Positions 1 through 7,500 are shown, counted from the first letter of the stretch. The stretch: 18,554 bases of DNA from Oceanospirillaceae bacterium (GCA_003497765.1 DNNY01000039.1:1026-19579), one strand, 5' to 3'. Numbers and translations: made by a program. Notes: a model not told the origin generated them from the letters alone.

Positions 1-75
1 AAATTAGAAAATAATTATTTATCATTATTATTTATTAGAGTCATTTAATAGTAACACACGGATATAGCAATAAGA

Positions 76-88
76 TTCTTTCAAAGAA
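76..88. repeat. Perfect 6-1-6 inverted repeat upstream of acs
   Basis: TTCTTT, one C, then AAAGAA: a perfect inverted repeat. It is far from the acs start, so its role is unknown. An arm this short in AT-rich DNA can arise by chance. Confidence 0.25.
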
Positions 89-113
89 GTTAATCAATTA
101 CATTTTTGTCGAG

Positions 114-129
114 GTCAGTTGTAACTGAC
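114..129. repeat. Perfect 7-2-7 inverted repeat, possible operator
   Basis: GTCAGTT, spacer GT, then AACTGAC. The two 7-base arms match perfectly and are more mixed in composition than the surrounding AT-rich DNA, which makes chance less likely than for the other palindromes here. The size and symmetry fit a dimeric regulator site. I do not recognise a regulator, and it does not match a CRP or FNR consensus. Confidence 0.35.
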
Positions 130-205
130 ATTAGTTATGCATAAGGCCTTCAATTATTAATCGCTGAATGACTGTGTAGTAATGATAACTGCCAAGATTA
201 AAATT

Positions 206-220
206 AAACAAATCTTGTTT
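206..220. repeat. Perfect 6-3-6 inverted repeat, possible operator
   Basis: AAACAA, spacer ATC, then TTGTTT. It lies about 130 bases before the proposed acs -35 box, within range of an activator site. The function is inferred only from symmetry and position. Confidence 0.25.
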
Positions 221-348
221 GTCTAAGTTAAACAGCTAGAATAATAGTCATTTAAGATCCTTTAATATAGCTTTAACTGGTACAAAAGCAGCTTAATGTT
301 GGCTAAGTTAAGTTAGATTGCTATGGATAAAGTAAGGTTTCTTAAAAG

Positions 349-376
349 TTGACCATATAGACAATATTTGTAAAAT
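349..376 (+). promoter_or_regulatory. Candidate sigma70 promoter of acs
   Basis: A -35 box TTGACC (349-354) and a -10 box TAAAAT (371-376) are separated by 16 bases. Each box matches five of six consensus positions. Transcription would begin near 383, giving a leader of about 20 bases with an AAGG Shine-Dalgarno at 394-397, eight bases before the acs ATG. Confidence 0.6.
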
Positions 377-405
377 ATTCTTATAAAAAGTTTAAGGCAA
401 ACAAA

Positions 406-2346
406 ATGAGTGACATAAAAACTTACCCAATTGATGCTAAAGTAGCGGCTAATTCTTGGGCTGATAGCAATACTCGTGCCGCTATGTATCAGGAGTCCAT
501 CAGTGATTCTGAAGCCTTTTGGCACAAACAGGCTGGTATGGTTGATTGGATTAAAGAACCGACAACGATTAAGCAAACCTCCTTTGCTCCAGGTAACGTT
601 GATATTAAATGGTATGCCGATGGTGAGTTAAATGTTGCCGCCAATTGTTTAGATCGACACCTATCCGCATATGGCGATGAAATAGCCATTATTTGGGAAG
701 GTGACGATCCAGCTGATAACCGCCACATTAGTTACCGTGAACTGCATGCTCAAGTGTGTAAGTTTAGTAATGCCTTGCTTGCCCAAGGTGCGAAGAAAGG
801 GGATGTGATTACCCTGTATATGCCTATGATTCCTGAAGCAGCAGTGGCTATGTTGGCTTGCGCTCGCATTGGTGCTGTACACTCGGTGATTTTTGGTGGC
901 TTTTCGCCAGAAGCGATATCGGGCCGAGTCGCTGGTGCCAATAGTAATATTATTATTACCGCCGATGAGGGTATCCGTGGCGGTCGCAGTATACCTCTTA
1001 AAGGGAATGTTGATCAGGCTATAGCTAACCTAGACTGTGTTGAAAAAGTGGTGGTGGTTAAGCGCACAGGTTCTGATGTTGCTTGGCAGGCTGGGCGTGA
1101 TGTTTGGTATGAAGATATTGTCGCTACTGCTTCAGATCAACATACACCTGAAGTAATGAATGCTGAGGACCCTCTGTTTATTCTCTATACCTCTGGTTCG
1201 ACTGGCCAACCTAAAGGTTTACAGCACACCAGTGGTGGTTATTTGGTTTGGGCGGCTTTGACCCACAAATATGTGTTTGATTATAAGCCAGGTGATATTT
1301 ATTGGTGCACGGCCGATGTGGGCTGGATTACTGGTCATAGTTATATAATTTATGGTCCTTTGGCCAATCGGGCGACAACCCTGATGTTTGAAGGTGTGCC
1401 TAACTACCCAACCAATGCGCGTTTTGGTGAAGTGATTGCAAAACATAAGGTTAATCAATTTTATACTGCACCCACTGCCATTCGAGCACTTATGCAGCAT
1501 GGTGACGACGTACTTGGTGATGCTGACCTTACCAGTATTAAGTTACTAGGCTCAGTGGGCGAACCTATAAATCCAGAAGCTTGGGAGTGGTATCGTAAGG
1601 TCTTTAGTGATGGTACAGCGCCTATTGTTGATACATGGTGGCAAACCGAAACCGGTGGCCATATGATTACGCCTTTACCAGGCTCTATTGCCACTAAGCC
1701 AGGTTCAGCCACATTGCCTTTTTTTGGTGTCCAGCCAGCACTGGTTGATAACGATGGTCAGTTAATTGAAGGGGCTGCCGAAGGTAATCTAGTTATACTT
1801 GATAGCTGGCCAGGTCAAGCAAGATCTATCTGGGGTAATCATCAACGCTTTGAAGAAACTTATTTTTCTACCTTTGAAAATGTTTATTTTACGGGTGACG
1901 GTGCTCGGCGCGATGAAGATGGCTACTATTGGATTACAGGGCGTGTGGATGATGTGCTTAATGTTTCTGGGCACCGTATGGGTACCGCCGAAATTGAAAG
2001 TGCACTAGTCGCCCACGAGGCCACTTCTGAGGCGGCTGTAGTGGGTTACCCACATGATATTAAAGGTCAGGGAATCTATTGTTATGTCACCTTAAAAGAT
2101 GGCTATAAAATGACTGATGAACTGAAGGTTGAGTTGCGTAATTGGGTGCGCGCGGATATTGGTCCTATTGCGGCACCTGATTTTATTCAATTGGCCCCAG
2201 GTTTACCAAAAACCCGCTCAGGTAAAATTATGCGCCGCATTCTCCGCAAGATTGCTGCTAATGACTATGCTGAGTTAGGGGATACCTCTACTCTTGCCGA
2301 TCCAAGCGTGGTTAATGACTTGATAGATAATCGTTGTAATCGCTAG
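406..2346 (+). CDS. acs: Acetyl-coenzyme A synthetase
   Basis: This cytoplasmic enzyme activates acetate with ATP through acetyl-AMP to give acetyl-CoA, the high-affinity route for acetate use. The 646 residues match the usual Acs length of about 650. An N-terminal ACS domain is followed by the AMP-binding core with the P-loop-like [11 protein letters not shown] (261-271). The motif WWQTETGG (411-418) carries the tryptophan that limits the pocket to acetate. TGD (497-499) and the hinge region near TGRVDDV (511-517) lead into the mobile C-terminal domain. The motif [11 protein letters not shown] (601-611) contains K607, the lysine that protein acetyltransferases modify in this family. The ATG is preceded by AAGG. 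A strong terminator follows, so acs is probably monocistronic, with the carboxylate symporter genes just downstream as a functional partner. Confidence 0.97.
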   Translation: MSDIKTYPIDAKVAANSWADSNTRAAMYQESISDSEAFWHKQAGMVDWIKEPTTIKQTSFAPGNVDIKWYADGELNVAANCLDRHLSAYGDEIAIIWEGDDPADNRHISYRELHAQVCKFSNALLAQGAKKGDVITLYMPMIPEAAVAMLACARIGAVHSVIFGGFSPEAISGRVAGANSNIIITADEGIRGGRSIPLKGNVDQAIANLDCVEKVVVVKRTGSDVAWQAGRDVWYEDIVATASDQHTPEVMNAEDPLFILYTSGSTGQPKGLQHTSGGYLVWAALTHKYVFDYKPGDIYWCTADVGWITGHSYIIYGPLANRATTLMFEGVPNYPTNARFGEVIAKHKVNQFYTAPTAIRALMQHGDDVLGDADLTSIKLLGSVGEPINPEAWEWYRKVFSDGTAPIVDTWWQTETGGHMITPLPGSIATKPGSATLPFFGVQPALVDNDGQLIEGAAEGNLVILDSWPGQARSIWGNHQRFEETYFSTFENVYFTGDGARRDEDGYYWITGRVDDVLNVSGHRMGTAEIESALVAHEATSEAAVVGYPHDIKGQGIYCYVTLKDGYKMTDELKVELRNWVRADIGPIAAPDFIQLAPGLPKTRSGKIMRRILRKIAANDYAELGDTSTLADPSVVNDLIDNRCNR

Positions 2347-2368
2347 TGGTTTAAAGACAATATTAGAC

Positions 2369-2402
2369 AATACCTAGTCATTAACCGGCTGGGTATTTTT
2401 TT
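2369..2402 (+). terminator. Rho-independent terminator after acs
   Basis: AATACCTAG (2369-2377) pairs with CTGGGTATT (2389-2397) through nine base pairs, one of them G-U. The loop is 11 bases and five T residues follow. It lies 23 bases after the acs stop and separates acs from the symporter operon. Confidence 0.8.
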
Positions 2403-2446
2403 ATGGCAATAAGCATATAAGAATAAAGAAGCTTAATTCACCACTA

Positions 2447-2476
2447 AAAGCATTTTGATAATGGCAAAAATGCTTT
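2447..2476. repeat. Perfect 10-bp inverted repeat with 10-base loop
   Basis: AAAGCATTTT (2447-2456) and AAAATGCTTT (2467-2476) are perfect reverse complements around a 10-base spacer. No T-tract follows directly on either strand, so it is not a standard terminator, although five T residues occur ten bases further on (2486-2490). It could be an operator, an RNA hairpin or a weak back-up terminator for acs. Confidence 0.45.
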
Positions 2477-2672
2477 AAAATTAACTTTTTGAATATTGTT
2501 AAGGACTACTAATAGCGCCTATTGTCAGGTAACTTGGCACGCTGATGTTGCTTTCTGATAAACCCTTGCAAAGACTTTAGTATTTGCATTTTTTAGCCGT
2601 AAATGCTGGCTTCTCAGCCATATATTTAGCAATTGCGCTGCGCTTCACCAAGGCTGGTTCTTGTGGGCTATG

Positions 2673-2690
2673 GGTACAGGCCATTGTACC
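2673..2690. promoter_or_regulatory. Operator-like palindrome overlapping a -35 box
   Basis: GGTACA and TGTACC form a perfect 6-6-6 inverted repeat. The right arm coincides with the proposed -35 box at 2684-2689, a typical place for a repressor or a class II activator site. The regulator is unknown. Confidence 0.4.
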
Positions 2691-2711
2691 AATCCGTAAT
2701 CGTGATATATT
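2684..2711 (+). promoter_or_regulatory. Candidate promoter of the symporter operon
   Basis: The -10 box TATATT (2706-2711) matches five of six consensus positions and has the extended TG motif at 2703-2704. The -35 box TTGTAC (2684-2689) is poor and lies 16 bases upstream. Transcription would begin near 2718, leaving a leader of about 28 bases. A weak -35 with an extended -10 and an overlapping palindrome fits a regulated promoter. Confidence 0.45.
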
Positions 2712-2729
2712 GTTGTTTAACAAACAATA
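2708..2729. repeat. Nested palindromes at predicted transcription start
   Basis: TATTGTT (2708-2714) and AACAATA (2723-2729) are perfect 7-base arms. Inside and partly overlapping them, TTGTT-T-AACAA (2713-2723) is a second perfect palindrome. They span the end of the -10 box and the predicted start point, so they could be an operator or a short 5' RNA hairpin. Confidence 0.3.
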
Positions 2730-2736
2730 ATAACAA
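2723..2736 (+). promoter_or_regulatory. AAYAAYAA run beside the ribosome binding site
   Basis: The run AACAATAATAACAA contains three overlapping matches to AAYAAYAA and reaches the AAAGG Shine-Dalgarno (2735-2739). In pseudomonads this is the catabolite-activity motif bound by Hfq with Crc to block translation of transport and catabolic genes. Here the motif is visible but Crc control is inference, and AT-rich leaders can produce such runs by chance. Confidence 0.35.
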
Positions 2737-2745
2737 AGGTTTCTT

Positions 2746-3003
2746 ATGCAAAAGCAAAATTTGGCGCAGCAATATTGGCGCCGTAATCTCCAAATTATCG
2801 TTCTTTATCTGGGTATCTGGTTCTTAGTGTCATTTGGGGCTGGAATTCTCTTTGCTGATGTACTTAACCAATTCCAGTTATTTGGTTTTAAACTGGGTTA
2901 CTGGTTTGCCAATCAGGGTAGTGTACTGAGTTTTTGTTTACTCACCATCGCTTATGCCTGGCGAATGAATCGCCTTGACAATGAATTTGATGTGCATGAA
3001 TAA
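2746..3003 (+). CDS. Sodium:solute symporter small subunit (DUF4212)
   Basis: This 85-residue inner-membrane protein is of the DUF4212 / Na_symport_sm type, the small partner regularly encoded just before the VC_2705-type symporter. It starts with a basic, Gln-rich stretch ending in YWRRN (10-14). Two hydrophobic segments follow, at about 17-38 and 48-69, separated by a short loop, and then an acidic tail. The start is supported by AAAGG six bases before the ATG. Only 32 bases separate its stop from the preferred start of the large subunit, so the two are almost certainly cotranscribed. The exact role of the small subunit, whether assembly or transport, is not established. Confidence 0.9.
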   Translation: MQKQNLAQQYWRRNLQIIVLYLGIWFLVSFGAGILFADVLNQFQLFGFKLGYWFANQGSVLSFCLLTIAYAWRMNRLDNEFDVHE

Positions 3004-3035
3004 ACCATAAACAGATGCATATACCGGAACTAATC

Positions 3036-4859
3036 ATGAGTACAGAACTCCTTACCTATATCTTTATAGCTAGTTCTTTTATTATTTATATTGGCATCGC
3101 TTTTTGGAGTCGTGTCGCCACCACCCATGATTTTTATGTGGCTGGCGGTGGTGTGACACCATTGGCAAACGGCATGGCCACAGCCGCCGACTGGATGTCA
3201 GCCGCCTCCTTTATTTCCCTAGCTGGGGTTATCTCATTGGCAGGCTACGACGCCAGTGGTTATGTTATGGGCTGGACTGGCGGCTATGTTTTGCTGGCCT
3301 TACTTTTAGCCCCCTATTTGCGTAAATTTGGCAAATTTACGGTGCCTGATTTTATTGGTGATCGTTACTATTCCAATGTTGCAAGGGTTGTCGCTGTTAT
3401 CTGTTTGTTGTTTATTTCTTTTACTTACGTGTCTGGCCAAATGCGTGGAACAGGTATTGTCTTTTCACGCTTTCTGCAAGTAGAAATCGAAATTGGCATA
3501 ATGGTTGGTATGGCAGTAGTGTTTATCTACGCCGTATTAGGGGGGATGAAAGGTATCACCTACACTCAGGTTGCCCAATACTGCGTCATGATTTTTGCTT
3601 TTAATGTACCAGCTTTGTTTTTAACCTTTACCATGACCGGGCATTTGCTGCCCTTAACTGGGTTGGGGGCAACCCTTGATAGTGGTGTTTATGTCCTAGA
3701 CCATTTGGATGGTTTGGTTGAGCAGCTTGGTTTTGCTAGTTTTACTGAAGGTAGCAAAAGTAATGTCGATATCTTCTTTATCACCGCTGCTTTGATGTTT
3801 GGTACAGCCGGTCTGCCCCATGTAATTGTGCGCTTCTTCACTGTACCAAGGGTGCGTGATGCGCGTATTTCGGCAGCTTGGGCATTGGCTTTTATCGCCG
3901 TATTACATACTTCTATACCAGCCGTTGGCGCATTCGGTCGCATAAATCTAATTGAGACCGTAAATGGTGCTGATGGACAAGGTACCTTGCAAGAGGACAT
4001 GCCTAGTTGGTTCCAAAAATGGGAAACGGCCGGCTTGGTAGCTTGGTATGATCATAATCGCGATGGTCGCTTGCAATATGCCGCTGGTGGCGCTTTTACC
4101 GGCAAAGATCAACGTCCAGATTTTTGGACAGTAGCGGATGAACCTATAGAGGATATTGCCAATGACAATATCCGCTTGGTGGTTAACCCTGGTGAAGGAG
4201 ATTTTGATCCTCAACAGCAGCCATTTGCTAACGAGTTATATGTTGACCCCGATATTATGGTACTGGCTAACCCCGAAGTGGCTGAAATGCCCAAATGGGT
4301 AGTGGCCTTAGTAGCTGCTGGTGCCATGGCGGCGGCTTTATCTACGGCCGCTGGATTACTGTTGGTAATCGCTACAGCAGTATCTCATGATCTAGTTAAG
4401 AAAACCTTGCGCCCGCAAATTACGGATAGTCAGGAACTGGGTATAGCTCGAATAGCTGCCATGGTCAGTGTGCTAGTAGCGGGTTATTTAGGCATGAATC
4501 CACCCGGTTATGTTGCGGCTGTGGTGGCCATGGCCTTTGGTCTGGCCTGTGCATCCTTTTTCCCCGTCATTATTATGGGTATTTTCTATCAGCGCATGAA
4601 TAAATATGGCGCTATTAGTGGCATGCTGGTAGGTTTGATTTCGACCTTAGCCTATATTATTTACTTCCGCTTTATGGGTGGAACACAAGAACAATGGCTA
4701 TTTGGTATTTCACCAGAGGGCTTTGGTGCGATGGGAATGTTGCTCAACTTCTTAATTGCGTATATTGTGTCACATCTAACACCGCCTCCACCAAAGGCAA
4801 TTCAGAAAATGGTACAGGATATTCGTGTGCCACGTAATCAGGGGTCGGCCTATTACTAA
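3036..4859 (+). CDS. Sodium:solute symporter, VC_2705 subfamily (acetate/carboxylate type)
   Basis: This is a large inner-membrane symporter of the SSS family, related to the acetate permease ActP, and probably imports a short carboxylate with sodium. I prefer the ATG at 3036 (607 residues, MSTELLTY...) because it gives the family's usual N-terminus directly before the first membrane helix and has GGA eight bases upstream. An in-frame ATG at 3015 would add seven residues with poor ribosome binding. Family stretches include DFYVAGGG, GMATAADWMSAASF, KFTVPDFIGDRYY and GGMKGITYTQVAQY. A long soluble insert separates two membrane blocks. It contains D339-H-N341-R-D343-G344, resembling a calcium-binding DxNxDG loop, although position 12 is alanine rather than an acid. 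The neighbours Acs and DUF4212 support a role in acetate or related acid uptake; the substrate is inferred. Confidence 0.92.
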   Translation: MSTELLTYIFIASSFIIYIGIAFWSRVATTHDFYVAGGGVTPLANGMATAADWMSAASFISLAGVISLAGYDASGYVMGWTGGYVLLALLLAPYLRKFGKFTVPDFIGDRYYSNVARVVAVICLLFISFTYVSGQMRGTGIVFSRFLQVEIEIGIMVGMAVVFIYAVLGGMKGITYTQVAQYCVMIFAFNVPALFLTFTMTGHLLPLTGLGATLDSGVYVLDHLDGLVEQLGFASFTEGSKSNVDIFFITAALMFGTAGLPHVIVRFFTVPRVRDARISAAWALAFIAVLHTSIPAVGAFGRINLIETVNGADGQGTLQEDMPSWFQKWETAGLVAWYDHNRDGRLQYAAGGAFTGKDQRPDFWTVADEPIEDIANDNIRLVVNPGEGDFDPQQQPFANELYVDPDIMVLANPEVAEMPKWVVALVAAGAMAAALSTAAGLLLVIATAVSHDLVKKTLRPQITDSQELGIARIAAMVSVLVAGYLGMNPPGYVAAVVAMAFGLACASFFPVIIMGIFYQRMNKYGAISGMLVGLISTLAYIIYFRFMGGTQEQWLFGISPEGFGAMGMLLNFLIAYIVSHLTPPPPKAIQKMVQDIRVPRNQGSAYY

Positions 4860-4917
4860 TCAATGGGTCTGATAAAACTAAGGATAATGTTTTGCCACAA
4901 ACAACAGCAAAACAATT

Positions 4918-4935
4918 GACTGAAGCTATTCAGTC
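4918..4935 (+). repeat. Perfect 7-bp hairpin after symporter gene
   Basis: GACTGAA and TTCAGTC pair perfectly around GCTA. It lies 59 bases after the symporter stop and 15 bases before a second, stronger hairpin. Alone it lacks a proper T-tract, so it may protect the transcript's 3' end or be part of a tandem terminator. Confidence 0.4.
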
Positions 4936-4950
4936 TGTCTTCATAAACAG

Positions 4951-4990
4951 GGTGCTTGGCTTATTCCAAGTACCTAGTTTGTTATTCTTT
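4951..4990 (+). terminator. Probable terminator between symporter and DUF294 gene
   Basis: GGTGCTTGG (4951-4959) pairs with CCAAGTACC (4966-4974) through nine base pairs with one G-U, around the 6-base loop CTTATT. A T-rich but interrupted tract follows (4975-4990). Readthrough is plausible because the T-tract is imperfect. Confidence 0.6.
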
Positions 4991-5008
4991 AAGCCCACTA
5001 GTTATTAT
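4979..5008 (+). promoter_or_regulatory. Candidate promoter of DUF294-exonuclease pair
   Basis: TTGTTA (4979-4984) and TATTAT (5003-5008) lie 18 bases apart; a TTATTA box one base earlier gives a 17-base spacer. The -35 overlaps the T-rich end of the terminator. The area is AT-rich, so chance matches are common. Confidence 0.3.
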
Positions 5009-5041
5009 TTATTTAAACTTAGGTATATGGTTTAGCCAAGC

Positions 5042-6871
5042 ATGAGTCTACTGCAAAATATTAATACGCAGGTCGTGCCTTTTAGTTTGCTCAATACAGA
5101 GGAACTAGATTATATGGCTGAGCATATGGATGTCGGCTACTACCAAAAAGGTGAAACGATTATCGCTGGCGGCGGTGAATCAGAAGGCCTGTACCTTATC
5201 ATTAAAGGTTTTGTCTGTGAGCTAGAAGCTCAGGATCAAAATGCCAGTCATACCTTAGTACATTATGGGGCTGAAGAGTACTTTGGTGCTTGGTCAGCGA
5301 TTCGTGGCAGATCGATTCATGACTTTGTTGCCGACGAAGAAACCATTTGTTACATACTACCTGCCAAACACTTGTTGGAATTGATTTACCGCAATAGCCA
5401 CTTTGGTGATTATTTTAATAACCAGACGTTGCAACAGGATTTATTGGCGAATAACAATCCTGACCTAGATATGGCTGAGTTTATGTTGGCCACGGTAGGC
5501 ACCTCCTGTATGCACGATGCCTTGGTTATCGAGGCCACCGCGGATATTGAACAGGCTACTCGCTTGATGCGTGAGCAGAAAGCAGAAAGTGCTTTAGTGC
5601 AGCGTGGCAGACGTTACGGGATGATAACGCGTACTGACTTATTAAATGCCTTGGTACTTGATAAGTTACCTACCGCAACACCCATAAAAGAAATTGCTAA
5701 TTATCGTTTGGTAACTGTTGAGGCTAACGATTACCTGTTTAATGCCCTTGTACGCATGACCAGTCATGGTATTGATCGGGTGGTGGTCATGACAGATGGG
5801 CAATTGCAGGGTGTAGTAGAACTAACGGAAGCATTGAGTTTCTTTTCTAGTCACTCCCATGTGGTTGGCTTACGTATTGAGCGAGCTAGCTCTGTTGAGG
5901 AGCTGGCTGCTGCGTCAAGAGATATGGATGCTTTGATCCGATCACTGCATAAACAGGGCATAAAAGTGCGTTTCTTAATGGATTTGTTAGCAGCACTCAA
6001 TAAACGTTTAATGGCTAAACTGTTTAATTTATTAGTTCCTGAGGATGTTATTCCTCACGTCTGTTTGGTGGTTATGGGCAGTGAAGGGCGAGGGGAGCAG
6101 ATTACCAAAACAGATCAAGATAATGGCCTGATTATGCGGGATAGTCTGGACTGGCCAAACGGCCCAGAAATCATGCGCGAATATGCACGGGTGTTGCAAG
6201 AGATTGGTTTTCCACCTTGTCCTGGTGAGGTGATGGTGAGCAATCCGTTTTGGGTTCAGCCCATTAGCGAGTGGACCAAACGTATGCAGGATTGGGTCAA
6301 CTTGGGTGACGAGGAAAGTATCTTAAAATTATCCATTGCTGTAGATGCTGCACCAGTGGCAGGCAATGCTGCTCTCTATAAAACCAGTCGTAATTGGTTC
6401 TTTAAAGAAATTCAGCAGCACCAAAGGTTTTTAACCGCCTTTGCTAAGGTGGCAACAGTATTTGATACGCCCTTAACCTTGTTGGGGAGCATTCGTAATC
6501 GGAGTAATGGTATTGATTTAAAACGCGGTGGTATCTTCCCCATAGTGCACGGTGTCCGTACCATGGCATTACAATATAAAATCCCTGAGAATAATACCTT
6601 TTCCCGTATAACAGCATTGGTGGATATGGGTGTCTTGCCACGACGAATGGGGAATGAATTACAGGAAGCCTTTGGGGTTTTTCATCTTCTACGAGTCAAG
6701 GCTGAATTGGGTCGTATGGGTACCAACACCAGCCAAGTTGGTTCACAGAGTATGATTGATCTTGATGATTTAGACCGGCTGGAGAAAGACACATTACGGC
6801 AAGCGTTCCATGTGGTCAAAGAGTTTAAACAACACCTTGGTTTACGCTATCAGTTTGGAGGTGGCTTGTAA
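5042..6871 (+). CDS. cNMP-binding / CBS / DUF294 nucleotidyltransferase-like regulator
   Basis: This 609-residue cytoplasmic protein has a layered regulatory design. A cyclic-nucleotide-binding-like fold occupies about 12-125. A CBS-domain pair spans about 155-270, where adenine nucleotides bind in many relatives. A DUF294 nucleotidyltransferase-like domain covers about 295-430, with GSEGRGEQ (346-353) and TDQDNG (357-362) matching the G-S...D-x-D pattern of GlnD-type enzymes. A DUF294 C-terminal domain (about 470-605) includes KRGGIFPIVHG. The key Asp pair D358 and D360 is present, so activity is possible, but no substrate is known to me. It follows the symporter and is coupled to the next gene, an exonuclease, through TAATG. 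Such proteins often neighbour acs and carboxylate transporters, hinting at a role in carbon or energy sensing. The ribosome binding site is weak. Confidence 0.88.
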   Translation: MSLLQNINTQVVPFSLLNTEELDYMAEHMDVGYYQKGETIIAGGGESEGLYLIIKGFVCELEAQDQNASHTLVHYGAEEYFGAWSAIRGRSIHDFVADEETICYILPAKHLLELIYRNSHFGDYFNNQTLQQDLLANNNPDLDMAEFMLATVGTSCMHDALVIEATADIEQATRLMREQKAESALVQRGRRYGMITRTDLLNALVLDKLPTATPIKEIANYRLVTVEANDYLFNALVRMTSHGIDRVVVMTDGQLQGVVELTEALSFFSSHSHVVGLRIERASSVEELAAASRDMDALIRSLHKQGIKVRFLMDLLAALNKRLMAKLFNLLVPEDVIPHVCLVVMGSEGRGEQITKTDQDNGLIMRDSLDWPNGPEIMREYARVLQEIGFPPCPGEVMVSNPFWVQPISEWTKRMQDWVNLGDEESILKLSIAVDAAPVAGNAALYKTSRNWFFKEIQQHQRFLTAFAKVATVFDTPLTLLGSIRNRSNGIDLKRGGIFPIVHGVRTMALQYKIPENNTFSRITALVDMGVLPRRMGNELQEAFGVFHLLRVKAELGRMGTNTSQVGSQSMIDLDDLDRLEKDTLRQAFHVVKEFKQHLGLRYQFGGGL

Positions 6872-7500
6872 TGTATTTGCGTCGCCATATGCGTCGGTTC
6901 CAAGATCGACTTAAATACGGCCGTCGTAATGGGCAAGCAAGGTGGCGTGGGCTATTTGCACCTTATCATGGTGATGAAATGGTGGCCTTAGATATTGAAA
7001 CCACCAGTATGGACGTTAAACAGGCGGAAATACTTTCTATCGGTGCGGTGATTATTAAAGATAATCGGGTGAAGAGTAGCAATGGCCTATCAATTAACAT
7101 TCAGGCGCCAGCCAATTTGCCGGCAGAATCAGTCAAAGTTCATCTGTTGCGACGTATAGATCTTGCCGATGGTTTACCCTTGGAGGAGGCATTGCGCAAA
7201 CTGCTCGAGTTTGTAGGGAATAGGCCTCTAGTTGGTTATTATATTAACTATGATTTGGCTGTTTTGGATAAGGTTATGCGGCCGCTGTTTGGCTTTGGTA
7301 TGCCCAACCGTAGTGTGGATATTATTAGTCTCTTTAGGCGTCGGCTAAATCTCAAAGCCATGAACGATTTTGAAATGAAATTGGGTTTTGACGATATTGC
7401 CAAACAATTGCAGATCCCCATTGTTGGCCGGCATACGGCATTGGGTGATGCAATTACCACTGCCATGATGTATATCCATATGAAGGGTGGCCGTAAATAA
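6871..7500 (+). CDS. DEDDh-type 3'-5' exonuclease (DnaQ-like)
   Basis: This 209-residue protein has a complete DEDDh catalytic set: D41 and E43 in LDIETTS (Exo I), D128 in YYINYDLAVL (Exo II), and H188 with D193 in GRHTALGDA (Exo III). It should remove nucleotides from the 3' end of DNA or RNA using two metal ions. A basic N-terminal extension of about 35 residues precedes the domain. It is shorter than DNA polymerase III epsilon and lacks a visible polymerase-binding tail, so it is more likely a stand-alone exonuclease or nucleotide-processing enzyme. Its ATG shares one base with the TAA of the DUF294 gene, and GGAGG at 6857-6861 lies nine bases upstream, so translation is coupled to the partner. 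Its target is unknown. Confidence 0.9.
   Translation: MYLRRHMRRFQDRLKYGRRNGQARWRGLFAPYHGDEMVALDIETTSMDVKQAEILSIGAVIIKDNRVKSSNGLSINIQAPANLPAESVKVHLLRRIDLADGLPLEEALRKLLEFVGNRPLVGYYINYDLAVLDKVMRPLFGFGMPNRSVDIISLFRRRLNLKAMNDFEMKLGFDDIAKQLQIPIVGRHTALGDAITTAMMYIHMKGGRK

Larger units (their letters stand above)
1..405. other. AT-rich intergenic leader upstream of acs
   Basis: I see no convincing gene in these 405 bases. The region is much more AT-rich than the genes around it. It holds several perfect short inverted repeats (76-88, 114-129, 206-220), a 9-base direct repeat (CTAAGTTAA at 223-231 and 303-311) and a sigma70-like promoter just before acs. No tRNA, stable terminator or conserved coding frame is visible. 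The upstream neighbour lies outside the window, so part of this stretch could belong to its 3' flank. Confidence 0.6.
2403..2745. other. Intergenic leader before symporter genes
   Basis: I see no convincing gene here. The stretch holds a 10-bp perfect inverted repeat (2447-2476), a small hairpin TGGCT-TCTC-AGCCA (2607-2620), an operator-like palindrome overlapping a promoter (2673-2711), a second nested palindrome near the predicted start of transcription, and an A-rich motif next to the ribosome binding site. A small non-coding RNA cannot be excluded, but nothing shows one. Confidence 0.5.

Noticed and set aside
160..200. CRP-type site before acs (TGTG ... in ACTGTGTAG)
   Set aside because: Only one half resembles the consensus; the matching TCACA half at the right distance is missing.
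2534..2552. Sigma54-like promoter (TTGGCACG ... TTGC) in the acs-symporter gap
   Set aside because: The two halves look right, but 12 bases separate GG and GC where sigma54 needs 10, a spacing that normally abolishes function.
2633..2827. Plus-strand open frame overlapping the DUF4212 start
   Set aside because: It crosses the promoter region and runs out of frame through the conserved DUF4212 N-terminus; no ribosome binding site.
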